The position numbers and the translations under genes are program-made. Below the pieces are notes generated by a model. That model did no database searches. It saw only the letters and a list, made by a program, of their open reading frames with translations, and had not been told where the DNA came from. A stretch of 64,000 nt of DNA from the NCBI RefSeq assembly GCF_000153305.1, contig NZ_CH724109.1, positions 219,343 through 283,342 on the forward strand, written 5' to 3'. Positions 16,013 to 24,143 of the stretch are shown here, piece after piece. Source of the stretch: Oceanicola granulosus HTCC2516 (GTDB lineage Bacteria; Pseudomonadota; Alphaproteobacteria; Rhodobacterales; Rhodobacteraceae). The stretch's first letter is position 1, and each line of letters begins with the position of its first letter.

Positions 16013-17788
16013 GTGACGGAGACGACCGCGTCGAAGGAGCGGCTGGAGCGGCAGAAGCTGTCGGAACAGGCGCGCGAAGCGATCCGCGACAGGATCGTCC
16101 GGGGCGCATTTCCGCTCGGGCGCAAGTTGCCGGAGGCGGAGCTGGTCGAGCTGCTGGGGATGAGCAAGAGCCCGATCCGCGAGGCCCTGCTGCAACTCGA
16201 GCGCGAGGGGCTGATCGAGATGGCTTCGGGCCGCAGCGCGCGCGTCTTCGCCATGGCCGACGGCGAGGTCGGGGAACTCGGCGAGCTGCGCCAGATGCTC
16301 GAGCTGCAGGCGATGCGCATGGCCGTCGCGCGCAATCCCGACGCGTTGCGCGCCGCGCTCGAGGACGTGGTGGCGCGGATGGAGGTGGCCATGTCGCGCG
16401 GCGACACGGACGCCTACAAGCTGCTCGACAACGATTTCCACCACGCGATCTTCCGCAATTGCGGCAACAGCTACGTGCACGACAACTACCGGATGCTGTC
16501 GTTCCGGGTGCAGGCGCTGCGCAACCGGCTGTCGCTCGACGACGCGCTCAACAAGAAGTCCCTGCGCGAGCACCGCGAGATCGCGGATGCCGTGGCCGCC
16601 GGGCGGATGGACGAGGCCGTGGCGCTGCTGGAGGTTCATATCGGCGACACGACCGACGCCTACCTCGCCCGGCTCGCGGCGGAGGCGGAGCAGGAGGCCG
16701 CGCCGGCGCAGGCGCTGGCGCCGGTGCGCGTGGATCTGGCCGAGATGGAGCGCTTCTCGCGCGCCGCGCTCGCGGCGGTGGGGGCGGACGCGGCCACGAC
16801 CGAGGCGGTGACGAAGGCCCTGCTGCACGCCTCGGAGCACGGCGTCGACACCCACGGCTTCCGGCTGCTGCCCCACTACCTGCACGGTCTGCGCGACGGG
16901 CGACTCAACAAGCGCCCCGACGTGCGCGTCGTGCGCGAGAGCGGCGGCGCCTGCGTGCTCGACGGCGACGACGCCCACGGCGCCCGCGCGGCCTACGCGG
17001 CGGTGGAGCGGGCGCTGGAGCTTGCGCCGCGTCACGGGCTGGCGGCGGTGGCGATCCGGGGCTCGTCGCACTTCGGCGCGGCCGGGGCCTACGCGCTCGA
17101 GATCGCGCGGCACGGCATGATGGGCCTGGCCTTCTGCAACTCCGACAGCTTCGTGCGGCTGCATGGCGGCGCCGAGCGCTTCCACGGCACCAACCCCATC
17201 GCCGCCGCCGCGCCGGCGGGCGAGGGCGATCCGTGGCTGCTCGACATGGCGACCAGCGCGATCCCCTTCAACCGGGTCCAGCTCAGCCGCAGCCTCGGCC
17301 GTGCGCTGCCCGACGACGTCGCCTCCGACGCCAGCGGCGCCAACGTCACCGACCCGGACGTCGCCGAGATGCTCGCCCCGCTGGGCGGCGCGCTGTTCGG
17401 CTACAAGGGTGCGGGGCTCGCGGGGCTGGCGGAGGTTTTCTCCACCGCCTTCTCCGACGCGCCGCTCAGCGCCGAGCTGCCGCCGATGATCAGCGACGAC
17501 ATGGCGACGCCGCGCAAGCTCGGCGCCTTCGTGATGGCGCTCGACCCGGAGGCCTTCTCCGGCCGCGCCGTCTTCGAGGGCGTGATCCGCCGCTACCTCG
17601 CGGCCATCGCCGCGTCGGCCGCCGCGCCGGGCGAGACGGTGATGGCGCCCGGCACCCGCGAATGGGCGGAGGCCGCGCGCCGGCGCGCGCTCGGCATGAC
17701 GCTCGACCGCACCTCCGTCGAGGCGCTCGCGCGCTTCGCCGAGGCGCACGGCATCGACCCGCTCCGGACCCGTCCGGAGGGGAGGTGA
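16013..17788 (+). CDS. Fusion protein: GntR/FCD transcriptional regulator + Ldh_2 (malate/lactate-type) dehydrogenase
   Basis: A 591-residue single open frame. Residues 14-82 are a GntR winged helix (SEQAREAIRDRIVRGAF, SKSPIREALLQLEREGLI). Residues 86-222 are an all-helical FCD ligand domain with the expected metal/ligand residues D141, H143, H187 and H209. A short Ala/Glu/Pro linker leads at about 238 into a complete Ldh_2 fold: VDLAEMERFSRAAL, GVDTHGFRLLPHYL, RGSSHFG with likely catalytic H353, and DMATS at 411. GTG start with AGGGAGG eight bases upstream. Ldh_2 enzymes are NAD(P)-dependent oxidoreductases of 2-hydroxy acids. It sits between two TRAP carboxylate transporters and is 41 bases from the second. 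I infer that the protein senses or converts the imported hydroxy acid. A missed stop from a sequencing error is the main alternative. Confidence 0.85.
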   Translation: MTETTASKERLERQKLSEQAREAIRDRIVRGAFPLGRKLPEAELVELLGMSKSPIREALLQLEREGLIEMASGRSARVFAMADGEVGELGELRQMLELQAMRMAVARNPDALRAALEDVVARMEVAMSRGDTDAYKLLDNDFHHAIFRNCGNSYVHDNYRMLSFRVQALRNRLSLDDALNKKSLREHREIADAVAAGRMDEAVALLEVHIGDTTDAYLARLAAEAEQEAAPAQALAPVRVDLAEMERFSRAALAAVGADAATTEAVTKALLHASEHGVDTHGFRLLPHYLHGLRDGRLNKRPDVRVVRESGGACVLDGDDAHGARAAYAAVERALELAPRHGLAAVAIRGSSHFGAAGAYALEIARHGMMGLAFCNSDSFVRLHGGAERFHGTNPIAAAAPAGEGDPWLLDMATSAIPFNRVQLSRSLGRALPDDVASDASGANVTDPDVAEMLAPLGGALFGYKGAGLAGLAEVFSTAFSDAPLSAELPPMISDDMATPRKLGAFVMALDPEAFSGRAVFEGVIRRYLAAIAASAAAPGETVMAPGTREWAEAARRRALGMTLDRTSVEALARFAEAHGIDPLRTRPEGR

Positions 17789-17829
17789 CGACCCGAAACC
17801 AAGCAGTCATCAATCAGGGAGGATACAAG

Positions 17830-18825
17830 ATGACGAAGAAGCTGACCCAGGCCATCGCGCTGGCCACCACCGCCGCCGCCGCGCTGACCGCCGCCGCGCC
17901 GGCCGCGGCGCAGGACGCGGAGCGGATGCTCAAGTGGGCCCACGTCTACGAGTCCACCGAGGCCTACCACACCTGCGCCGTCGAGGCGCACGACGATCTC
18001 GTCGAGGCGACCGACGGCCGCTACGGCATCGAGGTCTTCCCGGCCTCCTCGCTGGGTAAGGAAGTCGACATCAACGAGGGCCTCGGGCTCGGCACCGTCG
18101 ACATCATCTACACCGGCCAGCTGTTCGCCGGCCGGGCCTACGGCCCCATGGCCATCGGCGGCGCGCCCTACATGTTCCGCGACTACGAGCACTGGGACGC
18201 GTTCCGCAATTCCGACCTGTTCGAGGAGCTGAGCCAGGGCTACGCCGACGCCACGGGCAACCACATCGAGGCGCTCACCTACTACGGCAACCGCCACGTC
18301 ACCTCGAACAAGCCGATCACCGCGCCCGAGGACATGGAGGGGCTGAAGATCCGCGTGCCGAACGCGCCGCTCTACATGATGTTCCCCGAGGCCGTGGGCG
18401 CCAACCCGACGCCGATCGCCTTCGCCGAAGTGTACCTCGCGCTGCAGCAGGGCACGGTCGATGCGCAGGAGAACCCGCTGCCGACGATCCAGGCCAAGAA
18501 GTTCTACGAGGTGCAGTCGGACATCAACCTGACCGGCCACATCACCGACGCGCTGCTGACCATCGTCGGCGGCCCGACCTGGAACAGCATGGACGAGGCC
18601 GACCAGCAGGCGCTGTCGCAGGCCATCGACAACGCCGCCGCCTGTGCCACCGACGCGATCCGCGACCAGGAGGCGGAGCTGTCGGAGTGGTTCCGCGAGC
18701 AGGGGGTGAACGTCAACGAGGTCGACCGCGGGCCGTTCATCGAGGCGGTGCAGGCGATGCACAACGGCGAGATGGCGACCTGGGACCAGGAGACCTACGA
18801 CCGTCTCCAGGCCATCGGCCAGTAA
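17830..18825 (+). CDS. dctP: TRAP transporter periplasmic binding protein (second TRAP system)
   Basis: A 331-residue DctP-family protein with a clear signal peptide (cleavage near PAAAQDAERM). Diagnostic segments are SSLGKEVDINEGLGLGTVDIIYTG, the carboxylate-binding MEGLKIRVPNAPLYMMFPEAVGANPTPI and FAEVYLALQQGTVDAQENPL. It starts 41 bases after the regulator-dehydrogenase fusion and is probably in its operon. The sequence is closer to the classical C4-dicarboxylate and sugar-acid binding group than the first TRAP binding protein. The start ATG follows GGGAGGATACAAG. Confidence 0.92.
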   Translation: MTKKLTQAIALATTAAAALTAAAPAAAQDAERMLKWAHVYESTEAYHTCAVEAHDDLVEATDGRYGIEVFPASSLGKEVDINEGLGLGTVDIIYTGQLFAGRAYGPMAIGGAPYMFRDYEHWDAFRNSDLFEELSQGYADATGNHIEALTYYGNRHVTSNKPITAPEDMEGLKIRVPNAPLYMMFPEAVGANPTPIAFAEVYLALQQGTVDAQENPLPTIQAKKFYEVQSDINLTGHITDALLTIVGGPTWNSMDEADQQALSQAIDNAAACATDAIRDQEAELSEWFREQGVNVNEVDRGPFIEAVQAMHNGEMATWDQETYDRLQAIGQ

Positions 18826-18839
18826 CCGCGAGCCAGCCC

Positions 18840-18865
18840 GGCCGGCCCCCGCGCGGGGGCCGGCC
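18840..18865. repeat. GC-rich hairpin between TRAP binding protein and permease genes
   Basis: A perfect 11-bp inverted repeat (GGCCGGCCCCC, loop GCGC, GGGGGCCGGCC) starting 15 bases after the binding-protein stop codon. No T-run follows. In this position such stems usually stabilise the upstream mRNA or cause partial termination, so the binding protein is made in excess over the permeases. Confidence 0.7.
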
Positions 18866-18891
18866 CCTTGCCCCACAGGGACGACGAGATC

Positions 18892-19470
18892 ATGACCGAC
18901 AGGCGCGAGCAGACCGACGAGGACGGCCAGATCCGGCCGGCGCTGCATATCGAGGAAGACGAGATCGACCTGTCGGACCTCCGATGGGACGACGCGCTCG
19001 TCATGCTCATCTTCTGGGTGCTCGCGTTTGTCGTCTTCCTGCAATTCTTCACCCGCTACGTGCTCAACGACTCGCTCGGCTGGACCGAGGAGATCGCCCG
19101 CTTCCTGCTGATCGCGGTGACCTTCACCGGCTCGGTCATGGCGGTGCGCAAGAGCGCGCACATCGCGGTTGAGTTCCTCTACCGATGGGTCCCGCGGCCG
19201 CTGCGGCGGGTGGCGCAGACGCTGATCGACGCGGTTTCCATCGCCTTCTACGCCGGGCTCGCCTACCTGTCGGGCCAGCTCGCCGGGCGCACGCAGCAGA
19301 TGATGGTGTCGATCGACGTGCCCAAGTCGCTCGTCTACTGGTTCGTCGCCGCCTGCTTCGCCGCGATGGCGCTCTACGCGCTGCGCAATGCCTGGCTCCA
19401 CCTGAGCACCGGCACCAGCAAACTCATCGACCCCGAGCTGCACGCCGACGCCGTGCGCGCGATGGACTAG
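18892..19470 (+). CDS. dctQ: TRAP transporter small permease (second TRAP system)
   Basis: A 192-residue DctQ protein. After an acidic cytoplasmic N-terminus (residues 1-30) there are four hydrophobic helices; FFTRYVLNDSLGWTEEIARFLLIAVTFTGS and VRKSAHIAVEFLY are family hallmarks. The ATG at 18892 lies behind the intercistronic hairpin. It partners with the large permease twelve bases downstream. Confidence 0.9.
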   Translation: MTDRREQTDEDGQIRPALHIEEDEIDLSDLRWDDALVMLIFWVLAFVVFLQFFTRYVLNDSLGWTEEIARFLLIAVTFTGSVMAVRKSAHIAVEFLYRWVPRPLRRVAQTLIDAVSIAFYAGLAYLSGQLAGRTQQMMVSIDVPKSLVYWFVAACFAAMALYALRNAWLHLSTGTSKLIDPELHADAVRAMD

Positions 19471-19482
19471 GAGCGCCCAGCC

Positions 19483-20763
19483 GTGGAAATCGCCTTTCTC
19501 TTCGTCATCCTCTTCGGGCTGCTGCTGTTCGGGGTGCCGGTGGCCATCGCGCTGGCGGGCTCGTCGGCGCTCTACATCCTGGCCAACGGGATGCCGCCGC
19601 CGATGGTCGTGGCGCACCGGATGATCAACGGGGTCGACAGCTTCCCGCTGCTCGCGGTGCCGTTCTTCATCCTCGCCGGCAACCTGATGAACACCGCCGG
19701 CATCACAGAGCGGATCTTCAACTTCGCGCTCGCCCTCGTGGGCTGGATGCGCGGCGGCCTCGGCCACGTGAACGTCGGCGCCTCGGTGATCTTCGCGGGC
19801 ATGTCCGGTGCGGCGGTGGCCGACGCGGGCGGGCTCGGCGCCATCGAGATCAAGGCGATGCGCGACGCCAAGTACGACCCCGGCTTCGCCGTGGGCGTCA
19901 CCGCCGCCTCGTCGACCATCGGCCCGATCATCCCGCCCTCGCTGCCGATGGTGATCTACGGCGTCGTCGCCGGCACCTCGATCGGCCAGCTCTTCGCCGC
20001 CGGCTTCATCCCCGGCATCGTGATGGCGCTGTCGTTGATGCTGATGGTCGCCTACTTCGCGCGCCGCCGGAACTTCCCGCGCGACCAGCCCTTCGTCATG
20101 TCGGTCCTGGTGAGCTCGTTCGGGCGCGCGTTCCTGTCGCTGATGACCCCGGTCATCATCGTCGGCGGCATCCTGTCGGGCGCCTTCACGCCGACCGAGG
20201 CGGCCGTCGCGGCCTGCGCCTGGGCGATGTTCCTCGGCCTCGTCGTCTACCGCACGCTGACGATGCGCCGGTTCCTGCGGGTGACGTTCGACACCATCGA
20301 GACCACGGCGGTGGTGCTCTTCGTCGTCGGCGCGGCGTCGATCTTCGCGTGGATCCTGACCTCCAACCGCGTGCCCGAGGCGGCGGCGGGGATGCTGCTG
20401 TCGGCGTCCGACCGGCCCTGGATTATCCTGCTGCTGATCAACCTGATCCTGCTGGTGGTGGGCTGCTTCATGGAAACGGTCGCGGCGATCACGATCCTCG
20501 TGCCGGTGCTGCTGCCGGTGGCGGTGGAGCTCGGCATCGACCCGGTCCATTTCGGGGTCATCATGGTGCTGAACCTGATGCTGGGGCTGCTGACGCCGCC
20601 GGTGGGGATGGTGCTCTACGTGCTCGCGCGGGTCGCCAAGATCCCGTTCGAGCGCTGCGTCGTCGCCACCGCGCCGTTCCTGCTCCCGCTGGTCCTGGTG
20701 CTCGGCCTCATCACCTTCGTGCCGGCCATCACCATGTGGCTGCCGACGCTGATCTACCGCTGA
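19483..20763 (+). CDS. dctM: TRAP transporter large permease (second TRAP system)
   Basis: A 426-residue DctM protein with about twelve hydrophobic segments and the motifs AVPFFILAGNLMNTAGIT, GMSGAAVADAGGLGAIEIKAM, SSTIGPIIPPSLPMVIYG, GAFTPTEAAVAA and LLTPPVGMVLYV. GTG start at 19483 with GGAG nine bases upstream. It completes the second TRAP transporter and converges on the SDR gene with only a ten-base gap. Confidence 0.92.
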   Translation: MEIAFLFVILFGLLLFGVPVAIALAGSSALYILANGMPPPMVVAHRMINGVDSFPLLAVPFFILAGNLMNTAGITERIFNFALALVGWMRGGLGHVNVGASVIFAGMSGAAVADAGGLGAIEIKAMRDAKYDPGFAVGVTAASSTIGPIIPPSLPMVIYGVVAGTSIGQLFAAGFIPGIVMALSLMLMVAYFARRRNFPRDQPFVMSVLVSSFGRAFLSLMTPVIIVGGILSGAFTPTEAAVAACAWAMFLGLVVYRTLTMRRFLRVTFDTIETTAVVLFVVGAASIFAWILTSNRVPEAAAGMLLSASDRPWIILLLINLILLVVGCFMETVAAITILVPVLLPVAVELGIDPVHFGVIMVLNLMLGLLTPPVGMVLYVLARVAKIPFERCVVATAPFLLPLVLVLGLITFVPAITMWLPTLIYR

Positions 20764-20773
20764 GGCGCCGCCC

Positions 20774-21541
20774 TCAGCGCGCCGACCAGCCGCCGTCCAC
20801 GGGCAGGATCACGCCGTTGATGTAGCTGGCGGCGTCGGAGGCGAGGAACACCGCCACCTCCGCCACCTCCTCGGCCCGCCCGACCCGGCCGAGGGGGATG
20901 TTGGTGGTCATGGACGCCTCGAACTCCGGGTCCTCGAGCAGCTCGCCGATCATCGGCGTCGCGATGGGGCCGGCGCAGATGCAGTTCACCCGCACGTTGC
21001 GCGGCCCCCAGTCGGAGGCGAGGACCCGCGTGAGGGAGACGACGCCGCCCTTCGCGGCGGTGTATGCGTCGGCCCCGGGCACGGCGGCGATGGCGTTGAT
21101 CGAGGCGCTGTTGACGATCGCGCCGCCCCCGCCGCGCGCCATGAGGGGCAGGGCGTGCTTGCAGCCGAGCGCGACGCCGCGCAGGTTGATCGCGACGATG
21201 GCGTCGAAGGCCTCGAGGGGGGTCTCGGTAATCCCCGCCATCTTGTAGCGCGGGCTCGCGCTGAAGCCGACGCCTGCGTTGTTGAACAGAACGTCGAGAC
21301 GGCCGAAGCGGCGCTCGGCCTCGGCCACCATCGCCGCCAGGTCCGCCTCGCGCGCCACGTCGACCTCGAGCGCGAGGCCGCCGATCTCGTCGGCCGCCGC
21401 CTGCGCGCCGGCGAGGTCGACGTCGGCGAGGATCACCTGCGCGCCGCGCGCGGCGAACATTCCCGCCGCGACCCGCCCCTGGCCGGAAGCCGCGCCGGTG
21501 ACGATGACCACCTTGCCCGAGAAATCCTGCGTCGCGTTCAT
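20774..21541 (-). CDS. Short-chain dehydrogenase/reductase (SDR)
   Basis: A 255-residue classical SDR. The cofactor motif TGAASGQG is at 15-22, NNAG at 87-90, and the catalytic set is N119, S145 or S147, Y160 and K164 (NSASINAIAAVPGADAYTAAKGG). The C-terminus has GRVGRAEEVAEVAVFLASDAASYINGVILPVDGG. The ATG at 21541 has an AGGAG site eight bases upstream, better than a longer alternative. D40 after the second strand favours NAD over NADP. Substrate unknown; the position next to the TRAP operon suggests a hydroxy acid or polyol. Confidence 0.9.
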   Translation of the reverse strand: MNATQDFSGKVVIVTGAASGQGRVAAGMFAARGAQVILADVDLAGAQAAADEIGGLALEVDVAREADLAAMVAEAERRFGRLDVLFNNAGVGFSASPRYKMAGITETPLEAFDAIVAINLRGVALGCKHALPLMARGGGGAIVNSASINAIAAVPGADAYTAAKGGVVSLTRVLASDWGPRNVRVNCICAGPIATPMIGELLEDPEFEASMTTNIPLGRVGRAEEVAEVAVFLASDAASYINGVILPVDGGWSAR

Positions 21542-21602
21542 CGCGTCATCTCCTGTTGCAACTGACATTGTTGGGCGAATTCGCCGATGCTACGGTCCGC
21601 CC

Positions 21603-22340
21603 ATGATCCTCGACAGCCACATCTGCCTCATCGCCAGCGGCGCCACCGGACAGGCGCTGACCCATGATCTCGACTGCAGCGTCTGGGCCTTCCGGGGGCC
21701 GGAGGGCTGGCTGGTCTTCGACACCGGCGCGGGTGTCGACACCGGCGCGATGCTGGAGCGGATGGCCTTCTGCGGCATCGCGGCCGGGGACGTCGCGGCC
21801 GTTCTGCTCACCCATGCCCACGCCGACCATTCCGGCGGCGCGGCGGCGCTGATGGCGAAGCTGCCGCGCGCGCGGCTTCTGAGCGGGGCGGAGACGGCGC
21901 GGATCCTGGCGGGGCGCGACGAGCGGCTGATCAGCCTCGACAAGGCGCGCGGCCATTTCTACCCCCTCGATTACGAATGGACGCCTCCGGAGGTCGACGA
22001 GGTGCTGGCCCCGGCGCAGGCGCACCGGCTGGCGGGGCTCGAGGTCACGCTGCTCGAGACGCCCGGCCACAGCGCGGATCATTGCTGCTACCGGGTCCGC
22101 GGCGACGGGATCGACGCGCTGGTGGCGGGGGATGCGGTCTTCGCGGGCGGTCGGGTGATCCTGCAGGACATCGAGGATTGCAGCGTCTCCGCCAGCATCG
22201 CCTCGATCCGCAAGCTCGCCGGGCTGGACTTCGAGAGCTTCTTCGCGGGGCATGGCGGCTTCTCCCTGCGCGGCGGCCGCCGTCATGTCGAGGCGGCGAT
22301 GGTGCACGCGGGGGCGGGCCTTCCGCCCCCGCAACTCTGA
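21603..22340 (+). CDS. Metallo-beta-lactamase-fold hydrolase
   Basis: A 245-residue cytoplasmic protein. The zinc-binding motif THAHADHSG gives H71, H73, D75 and H76; further ligands are H in ETPGHSADH, D in VAGDAVF and the C-terminal FAGHGGFSLRGG. The fold is that of the glyoxalase II/lactonase superfamily. The upstream gap of 61 bases is shared with the divergent SDR gene. It converges on the ABC permease gene. An acyl-ester, thioester or lactone substrate is likely but not determinable. Confidence 0.85.
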   Translation: MILDSHICLIASGATGQALTHDLDCSVWAFRGPEGWLVFDTGAGVDTGAMLERMAFCGIAAGDVAAVLLTHAHADHSGGAAALMAKLPRARLLSGAETARILAGRDERLISLDKARGHFYPLDYEWTPPEVDEVLAPAQAHRLAGLEVTLLETPGHSADHCCYRVRGDGIDALVAGDAVFAGGRVILQDIEDCSVSASIASIRKLAGLDFESFFAGHGGFSLRGGRRHVEAAMVHAGAGLPPPQL

Positions 22341-22353
22341 GCCGTCCCGCGCC

Positions 22354-23184
22354 TCACTTGGAGGCGCCGGCCGTCACGCCCTCGACGAAGTAGCGCCCGG
22401 CGAATGCGAACAGCGCCACGACCGGCAGCGCCGTCATCACTGCCGCGGCCGACAGCAGGCCCCAGTCGATGCTGTACTGCGTCACCAGCCCTTCGAGCCC
22501 GATGGGGAGGGTCTTGAGGCTGTCGTCGATCAGGAACACCGAGGCGAACAGGAACTCGGTCCAGCTGTAGACGAAGGTGTAGGTCCCCGTGACGACGATC
22601 CCCGGCGCGGTCAGCGGCACGATGATGCGACGCAGGATCTGCATGTCCGTCGCCCCGTCGATGGCCGCGGCCTCCTCGATCCCGTGCGGGATCGACGTGA
22701 AGAAGCCGCGCATCAGCCAGACGCTGAAGGGGGCGCTGAAGGTGACGTTCATGATGATCAGGCTCAGCCACGTGTTCAGCACGCCCGACATCGAGAACAG
22801 CTTGAACAGCGGCGCGAGCAGCAGGATCCCCGGGAAGACGTAGACCACCAGCAGCAGCAGGTAGACCGTCTGCCGCCCCCGGTAGCGCGTGCGGTAGACA
22901 CTGTAGGCCGCCAGCAGCGCCAGCGGGATGGCGATGGCGGTGCTCGCCAGCGCCACCACGAGGCTATTGCGCAGGATCAGCAGGAAATTCGCCTCCGACG
23001 GCAGCCGGGCGTAGTTCTCCAGCGTGAAGGCGTCCGGGCGGAACAGCTCGCGCGGGTTGATGAGCACCGAGGTGGGCTGGAAGGACGACAGGATCATCCA
23101 GATGAACGGCAGGCCGATCACCAGCAGCATCAGCAGCGTCAGCAGGTTGCGCATCACTGGCGCGGCAAGGGGGCGAGCGGCCAT
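22354..23184 (-). CDS. Sugar-type ABC transporter permease (MalG-like)
   Basis: A 276-residue inner-membrane protein with six hydrophobic helices. The cytoplasmic EAA loop reads EEAAAIDGATDMQILRRIIVPLTAPG, which contacts the ATPase. PFIWMILSSFQP near the N-terminus and the short C-terminus (RYFVEGVTAGASK) are typical of the MalG subunit. Its start overlaps the stop of the upstream permease by one base. Belongs to the importer of the 22-36 kb catabolic island. Confidence 0.92.
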   Translation of the reverse strand: MAARPLAAPVMRNLLTLLMLLVIGLPFIWMILSSFQPTSVLINPRELFRPDAFTLENYARLPSEANFLLILRNSLVVALASTAIAIPLALLAAYSVYRTRYRGRQTVYLLLLVVYVFPGILLLAPLFKLFSMSGVLNTWLSLIIMNVTFSAPFSVWLMRGFFTSIPHGIEEAAAIDGATDMQILRRIIVPLTAPGIVVTGTYTFVYSWTEFLFASVFLIDDSLKTLPIGLEGLVTQYSIDWGLLSAAAVMTALPVVALFAFAGRYFVEGVTAGASK

Positions 23185-24143
23185 CAGATCACCTCCTGTT
23201 CAGTCGCGCCGCGCGGCACGAAGCGGATGAAGCAATAGGCGAAGACGAGCAGGAACAGCGCCAGGCTGACCGACATCGCGCTGGCCTCGCCGAGCCGGAA
23301 CTGCTGGAACGCGCGCTCGTAGATCGCGACGGGCATCGTCTCGGTCATGTCGAGCGGGCCGCCCTTGGTGGTCAGCCAGATGATGTCGAAGACGTTGATC
23401 GACCACAGCGTGCCGAGCAGCCCGACGACGTAGAGGACCGGCTGGATGAAGGGCAGCGTGACGCGGGTGAAGACCTGCCAGGAGGTGGCGCCCTCGACGC
23501 GTGCGGCCTCGTAATACTCCGGCGCGACGCGGGTCAGCGCGGCGAGGATCAGCAGCGTCATGAAGGGGAACCAGCGCCAGGCGTTGACGAGCGTGACGGT
23601 GATGAAGGCGAAGTCGGGATCGCCGAGGAAATCGATGGGCCGGCCGATGAGGCCGAGGCTCTGCAACACGTGGTTCACCACGCCGAAGTCGGCGTTGAGC
23701 ATCCAGCGCCACAAAAAGGCGGTGACGATGGTGGGCACGACCCAGGACGCCATGATCCAGGTGCGCGCGATATGCTGGCCCGCGAAGCGGCGGTTGAGCA
23801 GCAGCGCCGCGCCGGCGGCGAGCAGGGTCTGGATGATCGCGCCGCCGATGGCCCAGGCGAGGCTGCGCAGGAACGGGCCGCCGACCGTGCCGTCGGTGAG
23901 GACGGTGACGTAGTTGGCGAGGCCCACGAAGCGCGGCGTGCCGCCCATCGTGTTGGCGTTGGTCAGGCTGATCCAGATGCAATAACCCAGCGGCAGCGCG
24001 ATGGTCAGCGCCAGCCAGATCATGATCGGGGCCGCGAAGAGGCGGCCGAGACGCGCGCGCACCGGGACAACCGCCGACCCTTTCGGGCCGGCGGCGTCGG
24101 TCTCGGCGTTCGCAGCCTGTGCGGAACTGCCGGTGGTGCTCAT
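23184..24143 (-). CDS. Sugar-type ABC transporter permease (MalF-like)
   Basis: A 319-residue protein with a hydrophilic N-terminus (about 35 residues) and six transmembrane helices. The EAA loop is PEYYEAARVEGATSWQVFTRVTLPFI. The ATG at 24141-24143 overlaps the stop of the binding-protein gene (ATGA). It pairs with the downstream MalG-like permease; the matching ATPase is encoded divergently at 25706. Confidence 0.92.
   Translation of the reverse strand: MSTTGSSAQAANAETDAAGPKGSAVVPVRARLGRLFAAPIMIWLALTIALPLGYCIWISLTNANTMGGTPRFVGLANYVTVLTDGTVGGPFLRSLAWAIGGAIIQTLLAAGAALLLNRRFAGQHIARTWIMASWVVPTIVTAFLWRWMLNADFGVVNHVLQSLGLIGRPIDFLGDPDFAFITVTLVNAWRWFPFMTLLILAALTRVAPEYYEAARVEGATSWQVFTRVTLPFIQPVLYVVGLLGTLWSINVFDIIWLTTKGGPLDMTETMPVAIYERAFQQFRLGEASAMSVSLALFLLVFAYCFIRFVPRGATEQEVI

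Noticed and set aside
13956..16109. A long antisense reading frame across the first TRAP operon
   Set aside because: Such antisense frames are common in high-GC DNA. The translation is composed of Arg, Glu, Asp, Gln and His runs without any domain.
15955..18825. A very long frame that runs over the fusion gene in another reading frame and ends in the second DctP gene
   Set aside because: Its first two-thirds is arginine/alanine-rich nonsense opposite good codon positions of the real gene; only the part from 17830 on is coding.
17593..20550. A 985-codon antisense reading frame across the second TRAP operon
   Set aside because: Mirror of well-supported TRAP genes; low-complexity, no ribosome site or domain.
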